This document shows, piece by piece, positions 7,537-16,289 of a stretch of DNA of 64,000 nucleotides (position 1 is the first letter of the stretch; every line of letters begins with the position of its first letter). Position numbers and translations under genes: made by a program. The notes below the pieces were generated by a model. The model did no database searches and was not told the DNA's origin. It saw nothing but the letters and a program-made list of their open reading frames with translations. The DNA lies in contig CAZYRX010000002.1 of the NCBI GenBank assembly GCA_964649895.1, positions 46,987-110,986 of the forward strand, written 5' to 3'. The DNA comes from Halanaerobium sp964649895. GTDB lineage: Bacteria > Bacillota > Halanaerobiia > Halanaerobiales > Halanaerobiaceae.

Positions 7537-8922
7537 TTAATTACTTTTTATAGGACATGAAGTTGATGACCATCCACTGAGACCTCCAATAACGACACTA
7601 ACTCTAGTATTCATTTTTTTCTCTAAAAGACTGGCGGCAGTCATTGACCTCATACCTGAACCACAGAATATATATATATCTTTACCATTATCCAGCTGGC
7701 TGACATAATTTTCAAGATCAGCTTCTAGTTCAGTGAGAGGTATCTCTAATGATCCTTTAATATATCCTTCATCTTCTTTTTCTTCCTCTGTTCTTATATC
7801 CAATAGAGTATATTCTTCTTCATTATTCTCATCAAGAATATCACATAACTTGTGTACTCCAACAGTTGAAGTAGAGACATTTATTTTACCAGCCATATTC
7901 CAGCTGAGCATACCCCTGCTCAAATATCCCTTAACATTTTCATATCCCATTCTATAAAGAGTTCTGACTATTTTATCAGGATAATCTCCTTCATTAACAA
8001 TGAGAATATTTGTTTTAACATCTAAAAACCAGCCTATAAAACTTGCCAGTATTTGCTCCCATAGATAAAGTGAATTTTCAATGTGAGATGTAGCATAATC
8101 ACTATCACTTCTGGTATCTATTATAACAGTATTCTCCTCTGCTGCCACAGCAGCAAATTCTTCTGGGGTTAGGGCTGATACAAAAGGAATTTCTGTACTA
8201 TCAGGAGATATTAAATTAGCTGCCTCCATATCTCTAAAATACTGAGGTTGGGCTTCCATTTTACCAACATTATACATAAAATCTTCTTTATTTTGATATT
8301 GATAATATTGATTGCTTTTCTTTTCAATTCCGATTGTTGTAAATTCTTTATCAGCGATTTGACTTCCACAAACTGATCCAGCACCATGAGCAGGACAAAT
8401 AATAACTCCATCACCGAGAGGAGCAATTTTATTATAAAGTGATTCATAAAGCAGACCGGCTATTTTCGGAATATTTTCTTCACCATAAAAATCTATTCTG
8501 CCAACATCTCCTGCAAATAAAATATCTCCAGTAAAAATCATCCATGGTTCATCATCATAATCATTTAAAATATAAGAGTGTGAACCTTTTGTATGACCGG
8601 GAGTATGCATTGCCTCAATATTTAAACGCCCAATTTTATATTTTTTGCCATCTTCAACATCATTTTTATATTCGTAATTAAGCTGACCATCAGAATGATA
8701 AATTTCAGCACCTGTCATTTTAGCAAGAGCCCTCGAACCTATAATGTAATCTTCATTTCTATGTGTTTCAAAAATGTACTTTATTTTAACTCCAGCTTTT
8801 TGTGCTTCTTCCAGATAAATATCTATATCGCGCCTCGGATCAATCACTGCAGCATCGCTTTTATCCCCAACCATATAAGAAAAATGGGCAAGTCCCTCTG
8901 ATTCAATTTTTTTAAAAAACAT
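7537..8922 (-). CDS. MBL-fold / double rhodanese protein (persulfide dioxygenase-like)
   Basis: This 461-residue protein has an ETHE1/CstB-like metallo-beta-lactamase domain (1-240) and two rhodanese domains (about 255-345 and 355-458). The first rhodanese lacks the catalytic cysteine (loop ILIVNEGDY), while the second has it (FCGSGMRSM). In the MBL domain the usual metal motif THxHxDH reads THRNEDY, so two histidines are replaced; HTPGH, TGD and PAHG remain. This is either a metal-site variant subfamily or a domain with changed chemistry. By family the protein handles reactive sulfur (persulfide or thiosulfate) in the cytoplasm. It has its own AGGAGG ribosome-binding site and stands alone, ending at a shared terminator. 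Confidence 0.85.
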   Translation of the reverse strand: MFFKKIESEGLAHFSYMVGDKSDAAVIDPRRDIDIYLEEAQKAGVKIKYIFETHRNEDYIIGSRALAKMTGAEIYHSDGQLNYEYKNDVEDGKKYKIGRLNIEAMHTPGHTKGSHSYILNDYDDEPWMIFTGDILFAGDVGRIDFYGEENIPKIAGLLYESLYNKIAPLGDGVIICPAHGAGSVCGSQIADKEFTTIGIEKKSNQYYQYQNKEDFMYNVGKMEAQPQYFRDMEAANLISPDSTEIPFVSALTPEEFAAVAAEENTVIIDTRSDSDYATSHIENSLYLWEQILASFIGWFLDVKTNILIVNEGDYPDKIVRTLYRMGYENVKGYLSRGMLSWNMAGKINVSTSTVGVHKLCDILDENNEEEYTLLDIRTEEEKEDEGYIKGSLEIPLTELEADLENYVSQLDNGKDIYIFCGSGMRSMTAASLLEKKMNTRVSVVIGGLSGWSSTSCPIKSN

Positions 8923-9118
8923 TTTTTCCTCCTTTTTTCTCCCTATATTATTTTATATATAAGATAATGAAAATTATATTTATCAATTAATATCTCTTTG
9001 TCTATTTTATCTCTAAGAATTAATATATCAAAAATTATTAATTTTAAAATGTTTTGTGCTTATTTTCACTAAAAATAACACTATATAATTTATTATTTAT
9101 AGATTATAATTTTGGAAT

Positions 9119-9616
9119 TTATTTTTTATTTTTTTCTTGATAAGCTGCTTTAGATTTTTCTATTACCTCAAGTGCTTCTTCTATTCCTGCCCACCCGTGA
9201 ATTTTTACCTTCTTTTCTTCTAAGTCTTTATATACTGAAAAAAAGTGTCTATACTCTCTTAAAATATGTTCTTCTAAATCATATAAGCTGTTTATATTAT
9301 TAAAACGGGGATCATCTTTAGGTACTGACATTATTTTTTCATCTCTCCCTTTTTCATCTTCCATGATGAACATTCCTATTACTTTCGCAGTAATAATACA
9401 GCCTGGAAAAGTAGGGTGAGTAGTCAATACCATTGCATCAAGAGGATCACCATCATCTGCAAGAGTATTTTCTAAAAAACCATAATCTGCAGGGTAATAT
9501 ACCGGTGAGTACATAACTCTGTCAAGACGAAAAGCCTTCTTTTCTTTGTCATATTCATACTTATTATTACTTCCTTTTGGAATTTCTATCAATACATCAA
9601 TTAAATTTTCACTCAT
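9119..9616 (-). CDS. ppa: Inorganic pyrophosphatase (family I)
   Basis: This 165-residue soluble pyrophosphatase hydrolyses PPi to phosphate and drives biosynthetic reactions forward. The family signature D-x-D-P-x-D is present as DDGDPLDAM (about 60-68), with YYPADYGF before it and K/R residues for phosphate binding (SVPKDDPRF). The length matches bacterial family I enzymes. The start is ATG 9616, 3 nt after GGGGGGAAGG, rather than the upstream ATG lying inside that ribosome-binding site. It is a single gene with no terminator seen directly downstream. Confidence 0.95.
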   Translation of the reverse strand: MSENLIDVLIEIPKGSNNKYEYDKEKKAFRLDRVMYSPVYYPADYGFLENTLADDGDPLDAMVLTTHPTFPGCIITAKVIGMFIMEDEKGRDEKIMSVPKDDPRFNNINSLYDLEEHILREYRHFFSVYKDLEEKKVKIHGWAGIEEALEVIEKSKAAYQEKNKK

Positions 9617-9752
9617 TACCTTCCCCCCCATTACTTATTTTAAAATGGAATAAATTTGAAAATAATTTTAATTATTCACTATTTATTAATTCTATAATAT
9701 ACGGCTAAATCCTTTTTTATTTAAGAAGTAATTTTTAAAGTAACTAAAAAAG

Positions 9753-9785
9753 AAAAGAGACCTGCTCTAAAGCAGATCCCTTTAT
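9753..9785 (-). terminator. Terminator of hcp
   Basis: On the minus strand AAAGGGATCTGCT pairs with AGCAGGTCTCTTT over a TTAG loop (two G-U type pairs), followed by a T-rich stretch. It lies 30 bp after the hcp stop codon. Confidence 0.75.
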
Positions 9786-9816
9786 TATATATAGTAATTT
9801 TATTTTAATTAACTTA

Positions 9817-11487
9817 TTATTCTCCAGCCATAATAGCTGCTACATCTTCTTTAACTTCACCTGTTGGTTTAATATCAAACTTATCAACAAGTACATTAAG
9901 AACATTTTCTGATACAAAAGCTGGAAGTGTGGGCCCAAGACGAATTCCTTTTACCCCTAAGGATAATAATGCAAGTAATACTGCTACAGCTTTCTGCTCA
10001 TACCAAGCTATATCATAAGAAATTGGCAGATCATTAATATCATCAACACCCATAGCTTCTTTTAGCTGTAGTGCAATATAAGCTAAAGAATAAGAGTCAT
10101 TGCACTGACCAGCATCTAATACTCTTGGGATTCCACCAATATCGCCAAGATCCAGCTTGTTATAACGGTACTTAGCACAACCAGCTGTTAAGATTACTGC
10201 ATCTTCAGGAAGTTCTTTAGCTACATCAGTAAAGTATTCTCTTGATTTAAAACGTCCGTCACAACCTCCCATTACAACAAAGCGGCTGATATCGCCATTC
10301 TCTACAGCTTCAATTACTTTATCAGCAACACTCATAACTGTATTACGAGCATATCCACCAGGAATTGTACCTTCTTCAATCTGAACTGGTGAATCACAGG
10401 TTTTTGCAAGCTCTATAATTTCTGAGAAATCCTTGCTTCCACCCTCTTCTCTTCCAGGTATATGAGCAACATCAGGATAGCCTGCCATACCAGTTGTGAA
10501 AATGCGGTCTTTATATGAGTCTTTTACTGGTGTGATACAATTAGTTGTCATTAAGATAGGCCCATTAAAGGACTCAAATTCTTTGTCCTGTTTCCACCAG
10601 GAGTTACCATAGTTACCTACAAAATGATCATATTTTTTAAATGCAGGATAAGAGTTTGCAGGAAGCATTTCACTATGAGTATAGACATCTACTCCGGTAC
10701 CTTCTGTCTGCTCAAGTAATTCTTCCATATCTTTTAAATCATGGCCGCTGATTAAAATTCCAGGATTATCTCTAACACCAATATTTACTTCAGTTGGTTC
10801 TGGATGTCCATATGTAGAAGTATTAGCTTCATCTAATAAAGCCATAGTTTCTACAGCCTTTTCTCCTGTTTCCATGACAAGTCCTACTAAATCATCAACA
10901 CTCAGACTATCATCTGTAGTAGCTGCTAAAACCTTTTGTGTGAATCTATCAATTTCGCCTTTATGCTTTCCAAGCACCCTTGCATGGTCACCATATGCAG
11001 CAATTCCTTTAAGACCATAAGTTGCAAGCTCACGTAAAGATCTTACATCAACATCTTCAGTTTCTAATACACCAACATCTGTACCTTTATCATAATAATC
11101 ACTCACATCATCACTGTACCAGACAGCATGCTCAGGCAAATCTCCACTGAATTTTTCACCATGATTTTCTTCATAAACTTTTTCGAATTCTGCCTTAACT
11201 TCATCTCTCATAGCAAAAGCTTCTTCTATTAGGTCTTCAAATCTTTCTGTATCAAAGTTAGCATTGGTAATTGTTGCAAATAAGCCTTCCATAATGAATG
11301 GAGCGGTCTTTTCTGAAAGATCAAGTCCCTCTTCTTTAGCTTTTTCTGCATAAACAGAAATCCCTTTTAAAGCAAAAATTAAAAGATCCTGTAAATTTGC
11401 CACATCTGCATCTTTACCACAAACACCTCTTACAGTACATCCTTCGTTTTTTGCAGTTTCCTGACACTGATAACAAAACATTGACAT
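9817..11487 (-). CDS. hcp: Hydroxylamine reductase / hybrid-cluster protein
   Basis: This 556-residue hybrid-cluster protein has the N-terminal Fe-S cysteines spaced C-x2-C-x8-C-x5-C (CYQCQ..GCTVRGVC), the pattern of class I Hcp from strict anaerobes. It has later hybrid-cluster ligands in the GHDL, TTNCITP, MGGCDGR and TAGCAKYR segments. Hcp reduces hydroxylamine in vitro and acts on NO in vivo. The start is ATG 11487 with AAAGGAGG 8 nt upstream; the longer reading lacks support. The promoter has a TATGA-N6-TCACA palindrome near -41, the position for class II activation by a Crp/Fnr regulator, most likely the one at 6503. No Hcr reductase gene is next to it. Confidence 0.96.
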   Translation of the reverse strand: MSMFCYQCQETAKNEGCTVRGVCGKDADVANLQDLLIFALKGISVYAEKAKEEGLDLSEKTAPFIMEGLFATITNANFDTERFEDLIEEAFAMRDEVKAEFEKVYEENHGEKFSGDLPEHAVWYSDDVSDYYDKGTDVGVLETEDVDVRSLRELATYGLKGIAAYGDHARVLGKHKGEIDRFTQKVLAATTDDSLSVDDLVGLVMETGEKAVETMALLDEANTSTYGHPEPTEVNIGVRDNPGILISGHDLKDMEELLEQTEGTGVDVYTHSEMLPANSYPAFKKYDHFVGNYGNSWWKQDKEFESFNGPILMTTNCITPVKDSYKDRIFTTGMAGYPDVAHIPGREEGGSKDFSEIIELAKTCDSPVQIEEGTIPGGYARNTVMSVADKVIEAVENGDISRFVVMGGCDGRFKSREYFTDVAKELPEDAVILTAGCAKYRYNKLDLGDIGGIPRVLDAGQCNDSYSLAYIALQLKEAMGVDDINDLPISYDIAWYEQKAVAVLLALLSLGVKGIRLGPTLPAFVSENVLNVLVDKFDIKPTGEVKEDVAAIMAGE

Positions 11488-11583
11488 AAATATTCCTCCT
11501 TTTATAATATGTTCATCTGTCAATAACATTTAAGCAAAAACAAAAATAATCTCAATTAAGTTAAAAGATTTATTTTACTAAGT

Positions 11584-11622
11584 ATTTAACTCAAGTATAT
11601 ATAAGCATTTAACTCAAGTATA
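11584..11622. repeat. Two 16-bp direct repeats in the hcp leader
   Basis: ATTTAACTCAAGTATA occurs at 11584-11599 and 11607-11622, 23 bp apart (about two helical turns). It overlaps the predicted start of the hcp transcript and first part of its leader. The core ACTCAAGT also occurs at 6364-6371 in the triad promoter. Confidence 0.7.
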
Positions 11623-11628
11623 ATTATA
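11623..11628 (-). promoter_or_regulatory. hcp -10 element
   Basis: TATAAT on the minus strand. It places the transcript start near 11616 and the palindrome at 11649-11664 at about -41. No good -35 is present, as expected for an activator-dependent promoter. The untranslated leader would be about 128 nt. The 11488-11831 gap between genes holds this promoter region and the terminator at 11751-11796. Confidence 0.55.
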
Positions 11629-11648
11629 TATGTTATATAATTTTATTC

Positions 11649-11664
11649 TATGATATATATCACA
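11649..11664. promoter_or_regulatory. Crp/Fnr-family site upstream of hcp
   Basis: TATGA-TATATA-TCACA, a 5-6-5 palindrome related to TGTGA-CACAGC-TCACG at 6378-6393. Its centre lies about 41 bp before the predicted hcp transcript start. Confidence 0.65.
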
Positions 11665-11739
11665 CAAAGTTTATTTTAAACAGATAATCTGCAACTTTAT
11701 ATAATATTTATTATTTATTTTAATTTTCTGACTATTTTG

Positions 11740-11796
11740 TAAAAATTAAACCTGTATCTAGATATGAAATATTAAACTCTCAAATCTAGATACAGG
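11740..11796 (-). terminator. Terminator of the rubrerythrin-like gene
   Basis: CCTGTATCTAGAT (11751-11763) and ATCTAGATACAGG (11784-11796) form a perfect 13-bp stem with a 20-nt loop, followed on the minus strand by TTAATTTTT. Confidence 0.75.
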
Positions 11797-11831
11797 TGCA
11801 TTAATTAATAGTTAGAAAGTTAAATAACAAT

Positions 11832-12320
11832 CTAATAATCTTCTAAGTGATACCACTCAGCATCTTCAAGCCATGTATTAGGTCTATTAACCATTTCTGT
11901 AATGTTATTCATAATTCTCTCATGTTTCTTTTCTTCTTCAGCTAGACGTTCAAAAGCTTCTTTAATTTCTGGGTTTTCAGCTTTTTCTGCCTGTTCTGTA
12001 TAAAATTCAATACTTTTTTCTTCAAGTGCGATAGCCTTTTTGTAGATATCTACCTGTTCTGTTGGTAGTATTTCGTTTTCAGGTAAATCTTTAGAAATTT
12101 CTTCAAATGCCTGCTTTGCTTTAGGAAGAATATCAGATTCTACAGAATCTAACTCTTTGTTATCCCTCATCTGTCTAATAATGTTCTCATGCTTTTTTTC
12201 TTCTTCTGCCAGATTAAGAAAAACATTTTTCAGTGAAGAGTGACTGCATTTTTCTGCAAATTCATTATAAAACTTCTGATTTTCCTGTTCAAATCCAATT
12301 GCAAATTCATAAATATCCAT
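11832..12320 (-). CDS. Rubrerythrin-like ferritin-fold diiron protein
   Basis: This 162-residue four-helix protein carries two copies of a diiron half-site. Each has an E-rich first helix (IGFEQENQKFY, about 8-18; IALEEKSIEFY, about 97-107) followed by LAEEEKKHE (about 38-46 and 129-137). This is the duplicated ferritin-like/rubrerythrin domain of the YhjR/COG1633 type, without the rubredoxin C-x2-C tail. Such proteins scavenge peroxide or store/oxidise iron in anaerobes. The start is ATG 12320, with GAGGAGG 7 nt upstream. It has its own terminator and follows an assembly gap, so upstream control sequence is missing. Confidence 0.88.
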   Translation of the reverse strand: MDIYEFAIGFEQENQKFYNEFAEKCSHSSLKNVFLNLAEEEKKHENIIRQMRDNKELDSVESDILPKAKQAFEEISKDLPENEILPTEQVDIYKKAIALEEKSIEFYTEQAEKAENPEIKEAFERLAEEEKKHERIMNNITEMVNRPNTWLEDAEWYHLEDY

Positions 12321-12342
12321 AATTTTACCTCCTCAAAATTAA

Positions 12343-12442
12343 NNNNNNNNNNNNNNNNNNNNNNNNNNNNNNNNNNNNNNNNNNNNNNNNNNNNNNNNNN
12401 NNNNNNNNNNNNNNNNNNNNNNNNNNNNNNNNNNNNNNNNNN
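12343..12442. other. Assembly gap (100 N)
   Basis: Exactly 100 N, a placeholder of unknown true length. It hides the region between the oxidoreductase beta subunit stop (12447) and the rubrerythrin-like gene. No flank duplication is seen. Confidence 0.98.
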
Positions 12443-12446
12443 CATT

Positions 12447-13298
12447 TTATTTAAATTCATCAATTAAAAATTCTAAATCTTCTACTTTTACATCCCTATT
12501 TATAAGAGCTTTATCACCTAAATAAGGTATTCTATCTCTAAATGTGGGCTTTTCTTCTTTATAGATTACACCAATAGGTATTTTATCACCAAATTCATCA
12601 GCAACTTTTACGGCTGCTTCATAATCAGTTGGATCATGATCTTCAAGCTTATATACTTTTTCTGCATACCACTGATAAGTATTAATTTTATTAAAAGATA
12701 CACAGGGCTGAAAAACATCTATTAAAGCATAACCTTTATGCTCTTTTGCAAGTTTAATCATCTCTTTTAGATGCTCTCTATCACCAACCGAACTGCGCGC
12801 TACAAAACTTGCTTTCATACCAACTGCAAAACGAACTGGGTTAAAAGGCTCTGCATTTATTCCATGAGTCTGCACTCCTGTTTTTATTTCATATCCACTT
12901 GTTGGAGAAGCCTGTCCCTTAGTTAGTCCATAAATTTGATTATCATGAACAAGATGTACAATATCTAAATTGCGTCTAATATTATGCAGAATATGATTTC
13001 CACCTTCACCATAACTACATCCATCACCTGATTCTACAATAACTGTCATTTCAGGATTGGCAACCTTCATTCCTACAGAAGGAGGTAAAGAACGGCCGTG
13101 TAAACCATTAAAGCCATTGACCTTTATATAATGGGGCATTTTTGCAGCCTGACCAATACCTGTAAACATTGTCACATCTGCTGGTTCTAAATCCATTTCT
13201 GCAAGAGCTTCTGCTAAGCCTGTTCTTAATGGGAAATTTCCACAACCTGGACACCAGGCAGTTTCTCTATCAGCCTCATAACTTCTTACTTCAGTCAT
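12447..13298 (-). CDS. 2-oxoacid:ferredoxin oxidoreductase, beta (TPP) subunit
   Basis: This 283-residue TPP-binding subunit has CPGCG near the N-terminus (16-20), which ligands the Fe-S cluster, and the TPP/Mg motif GDGCSYGEGGNHILHNIRRN (about 91-110). It partners the fused gamma-alpha subunit encoded just upstream; the start overlaps that gene's stop by one base (TAATG). The complex oxidatively decarboxylates a 2-oxoacid to acyl-CoA and reduces ferredoxin. Two-subunit enzymes of this layout act on 2-oxoglutarate or broad 2-oxoacids; which one is not readable here. No separate ferredoxin-like delta subunit is in the window, but the 100-N gap is directly downstream. Confidence 0.93.
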   Translation of the reverse strand: MTEVRSYEADRETAWCPGCGNFPLRTGLAEALAEMDLEPADVTMFTGIGQAAKMPHYIKVNGFNGLHGRSLPPSVGMKVANPEMTVIVESGDGCSYGEGGNHILHNIRRNLDIVHLVHDNQIYGLTKGQASPTSGYEIKTGVQTHGINAEPFNPVRFAVGMKASFVARSSVGDREHLKEMIKLAKEHKGYALIDVFQPCVSFNKINTYQWYAEKVYKLEDHDPTDYEAAVKVADEFGDKIPIGVIYKEEKPTFRDRIPYLGDKALINRDVKVEDLEFLIDEFK

Positions 13299-14980
13299 TA
13301 TTTACTCACCTCTTCTTCAAATCTTCTCTTGATTTCTTTTCCAGAAAAAGGTCTTCCATCATATTTTAATATATTATAATCAGCGGTAATACCAGTTTCG
13401 GCTCTGACTAGTTTAGCAAACTGAGAACTGCCATTGCTTTCAACAAATATTAATTTAGCACCGTTTTGATCTAATTCTTCAATTTTTTCTATTGGTAAAG
13501 GCCAAACATCATTAAATGCAAGCTGTCCAACTTTATATTCTTCTGAGAGCAGCTCACGAGCTTCTTTTATCGGGCCATAAGAAGATCCCCATCCTACAAA
13601 AACATAATCAGGATTATCTTCACCAATATATTCTGCATCTAGTTGATCCTCATCAACAAAATTTAGCATTTTTCTTTCTCTTTTTTCAACCATCTTATTT
13701 CTTGTTTCGGCATCTTCAACAATGTGGCCAAATTCATCGTGTTCATCACTATCAATTAAAACTACCTGTTCTTTATCATTAAGCTGACCAGGATAAGCAC
13801 GAGGAGAAATTCCGTCTTCTGTATACTTATATCTCTTGTAGTCACCCTTATGCTGATCAGGGTCAAGCAGATGTCTCTCTATTTTTAAATCACTTATATC
13901 AATTCTGTCTATTGTTTTTGATGAATCTCCAAGAAATTGATCAGATAATATAATTACAGGAATCTGATATTTATCAGCTATATTGAAAGCTCTGAATGTC
14001 TGATAAACTGCATCTTCCTGATCTTTTGGAGCAAGAACCATAATTGGGAATTCATCCTGAGCAATATTTACAGCAAATAATAAATCTCCCTGACCTGTTC
14101 TGGTTGGCAGACCTGTTGCCGGTCCAGGACGCTGAACATCAGCAATTACTATTGGAACTTCAGTAATACCTGCAAGACCAACACCTTCAGCCATTAAGGC
14201 TAAACCTCCACCTGAAGTACCTGTCATCGAACGAATTCCACTATATGAACCACCTAAGGCCATATTTACGGCAGCAATTTCGTCTTCTGCCTGTTCAACC
14301 ACAATCCCAAGTTCTTCTTGCTTACCAGCTAAATAACTAAGAATCCCTGTGGAAGGTGACATTGGATAAGCTGCATAAAAACTCACGCCAGCAAGTCCGG
14401 CCCCTAAACCAACAGCACTATTTCCGTCTATAATCATTCTATTATCCTTTTTACCTAGATCTTCAATATCAAATAATTTTTCTACTATTTCATAACCCTT
14501 AGCTAATAAAGTTAAGTTATCATCTATAACAGATTCTTTTTTACTAAAATGTTCTTTAAGTGCTTCTTCTGCTTCAGATGTAGGTAGTCCCATAATTTTT
14601 AAGGCTGCACCGACAAAAACTGTATTTACTGCTCTAGGATTTACCTCTTTAGCAATACCCTTAGCATCAATTGTTACTACATTATCAGAATCACTTTCAA
14701 GAGAAGAAATCATGACTCCATTTTTTGTTAACTCAGATTCATGAATTTCTACACTCTCTTCATTTAGGGCTACCAAAAGATCTATTCCTTCAGTAGGCCC
14801 ATCAACTTTTTTATCACTTATTCTCAGCTGCATAAAGTTATGCCCACCTCTAATTCTGGACATATAGTCTTTATTGCTGAATAAATAATATCCATGTCGC
14901 GAAAAAGTCTTGGTTAAAAGTGATTCAACAGTTTTTAATCCCTGTCCTGCTTCTCCAGCAATTACAATATTAAAATCCAA
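13298..14980 (-). CDS. 2-oxoacid:ferredoxin oxidoreductase, fused gamma-alpha subunit
   Basis: This 560-residue protein has an N-terminal gamma domain (about 1-175; IAGEAGQGLKTVE for CoA/redox contact), an alpha pyrimidine-binding domain (about 185-440; PMSPSTGILSYLA, TGTSGGGLALM and VQRPGPATGLPTRTGQGDL are classic motifs) and a C-terminal transketolase-like domain. The start is TTG 14980, 6 nt after GAGGAGG, and the next Met is too far inside. It forms a heterodimeric enzyme with the beta subunit. In a fermentative anaerobe this feeds reduced ferredoxin to hydrogenase or biosynthesis. An expected ferredoxin partner gene is not adjacent. Confidence 0.93.
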   Translation of the reverse strand: MDFNIVIAGEAGQGLKTVESLLTKTFSRHGYYLFSNKDYMSRIRGGHNFMQLRISDKKVDGPTEGIDLLVALNEESVEIHESELTKNGVMISSLESDSDNVVTIDAKGIAKEVNPRAVNTVFVGAALKIMGLPTSEAEEALKEHFSKKESVIDDNLTLLAKGYEIVEKLFDIEDLGKKDNRMIIDGNSAVGLGAGLAGVSFYAAYPMSPSTGILSYLAGKQEELGIVVEQAEDEIAAVNMALGGSYSGIRSMTGTSGGGLALMAEGVGLAGITEVPIVIADVQRPGPATGLPTRTGQGDLLFAVNIAQDEFPIMVLAPKDQEDAVYQTFRAFNIADKYQIPVIILSDQFLGDSSKTIDRIDISDLKIERHLLDPDQHKGDYKRYKYTEDGISPRAYPGQLNDKEQVVLIDSDEHDEFGHIVEDAETRNKMVEKRERKMLNFVDEDQLDAEYIGEDNPDYVFVGWGSSYGPIKEARELLSEEYKVGQLAFNDVWPLPIEKIEELDQNGAKLIFVESNGSSQFAKLVRAETGITADYNILKYDGRPFSGKEIKRRFEEEVSK

Positions 14981-15116
14981 ACTTATTACCTCCTCTTCTC
15001 CAATAAAATAATTAAATTTTCAATTTTATCACTTATTATACACTATTCAATAAGATAATGGTAAATCCTGCTTTAATTATACTGAATTTGTGATAAGATT
15101 TCTGTTAAATGCTTAA

Positions 15117-16265
15117 TTAATAACTGAAATTATCAGGACGTTTTTTTTGAAATCCAAAGAAGAAATTTAAAGCTAAAATAATTCTTTTAACTGCTTTTCC
15201 ATCTCCATAAGGATTAACAGCTGCTGCTCTTTTTTGATATTCTTTCTCATCTCTCAGAAGTTTTAAACTATGCTGATAAATATTCTTATACTCAGTACCC
15301 ACTTTTATTACTGTACCTGCTTCAACAGCTTCCGGTCTTTCTGTTGTATCTCTTAATACTAGTACAGGTTTAGCTAGAGAAGGTGCTTCTTCTTGTATTC
15401 CACCTGAGTCAGTTAGTACAAGGTCAGCTCTTGCCATCAAATTTGCAAAAGGCAGATAATCTAATGGCTCAATTAAATGAATATTTTTATTATCAGAAAG
15501 CATTTTTTTGCTTAATTCTCTGATTACAGGATTTAAGTGAACAGGAAATATCACTTCTAAATCTTTAACTTCTTCTGTTAAATCTCTAACTGCTCTAAAA
15601 ATGTTTTCCATCGGTTCTCCAAGATTTTCTCTGCGATGTGCAGTAAGTAATATTATTTTTCTATTGTCAAAATCAATATTTTTCAAATTCTTGTCTTCAA
15701 ATATATAATCTTTATTAACTACAGAAAAAAGAGCATCGATAACTGTATTTCCTGTAACAAATATCTTTTCTTCAGATACATTTTCCAAAAGCAAATTTTC
15801 TTTTGCCTGCTTAGTTGGTGCAAAATGCAGATCAGCCAAAACTCCTGTTAATTGACGATTCATCTCTTCAGGAAAAGGTGAATACTTATTATGAGTTCTC
15901 AAACCTGCTTCTACGTGAGCAATTTTTATCTGCTGATAAAAAGAACTGAGAGCTCCAACAAAGGTAGAAGTAGTATCACCATGGACTAATAATAAATCAG
16001 GACTTTCTTTTTTTAAAATTTTATCTAGTTTAGTTATTATTCTGGATGTAAGTCCACTTAAAGTCTGCCTTTCCTGCATAATATCAAGATCATAATCTGC
16101 TTCAAGTGCAAACAGATTAAGTACCTGATCAAGCATCTCTCTATGTTGGGCTGTCACTGTTATAGTTAAGTCATAGTTAGCCTCTTTTTTTAAAGCCTTT
16201 AAAAGAGGTGCCATTTTTATTGCTTCAGGCCGAGTACCAAAAACAGCCATAACTTTTTTTGACAT
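15117..16265 (-). CDS. wecB: UDP-N-acetylglucosamine 2-epimerase (non-hydrolysing)
   Basis: This 382-residue enzyme interconverts UDP-GlcNAc and UDP-ManNAc for cell-surface polysaccharide. Family motifs are plain: FGTRPEAIKMAPL at the N-terminus, HGDTTST, HVEAGLRT, PEEMNRQL, LTAHRREN and TDSGGIQEEAPSL. The start is ATG 16265 (MSKK), 8 nt after AAGGA; the ATG 9 bp upstream overlaps the ribosome-binding site. It lies 24 bp after the DUF4130-type gene, in the same direction, and may be cotranscribed although its function seems unrelated. No other surface-sugar genes are beside it. Confidence 0.95.
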   Translation of the reverse strand: MSKKVMAVFGTRPEAIKMAPLLKALKKEANYDLTITVTAQHREMLDQVLNLFALEADYDLDIMQERQTLSGLTSRIITKLDKILKKESPDLLLVHGDTTSTFVGALSSFYQQIKIAHVEAGLRTHNKYSPFPEEMNRQLTGVLADLHFAPTKQAKENLLLENVSEEKIFVTGNTVIDALFSVVNKDYIFEDKNLKNIDFDNRKIILLTAHRRENLGEPMENIFRAVRDLTEEVKDLEVIFPVHLNPVIRELSKKMLSDNKNIHLIEPLDYLPFANLMARADLVLTDSGGIQEEAPSLAKPVLVLRDTTERPEAVEAGTVIKVGTEYKNIYQHSLKLLRDEKEYQKRAAAVNPYGDGKAVKRIILALNFFFGFQKKRPDNFSY

Positions 16266-16289
16266 TTTTATCATCCTTATTAAATTATT

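Noticed and set aside
12230..12467. Frames running through the N gap on both strands
   Set aside because: They exist only because N were read as open; there is no real sequence.
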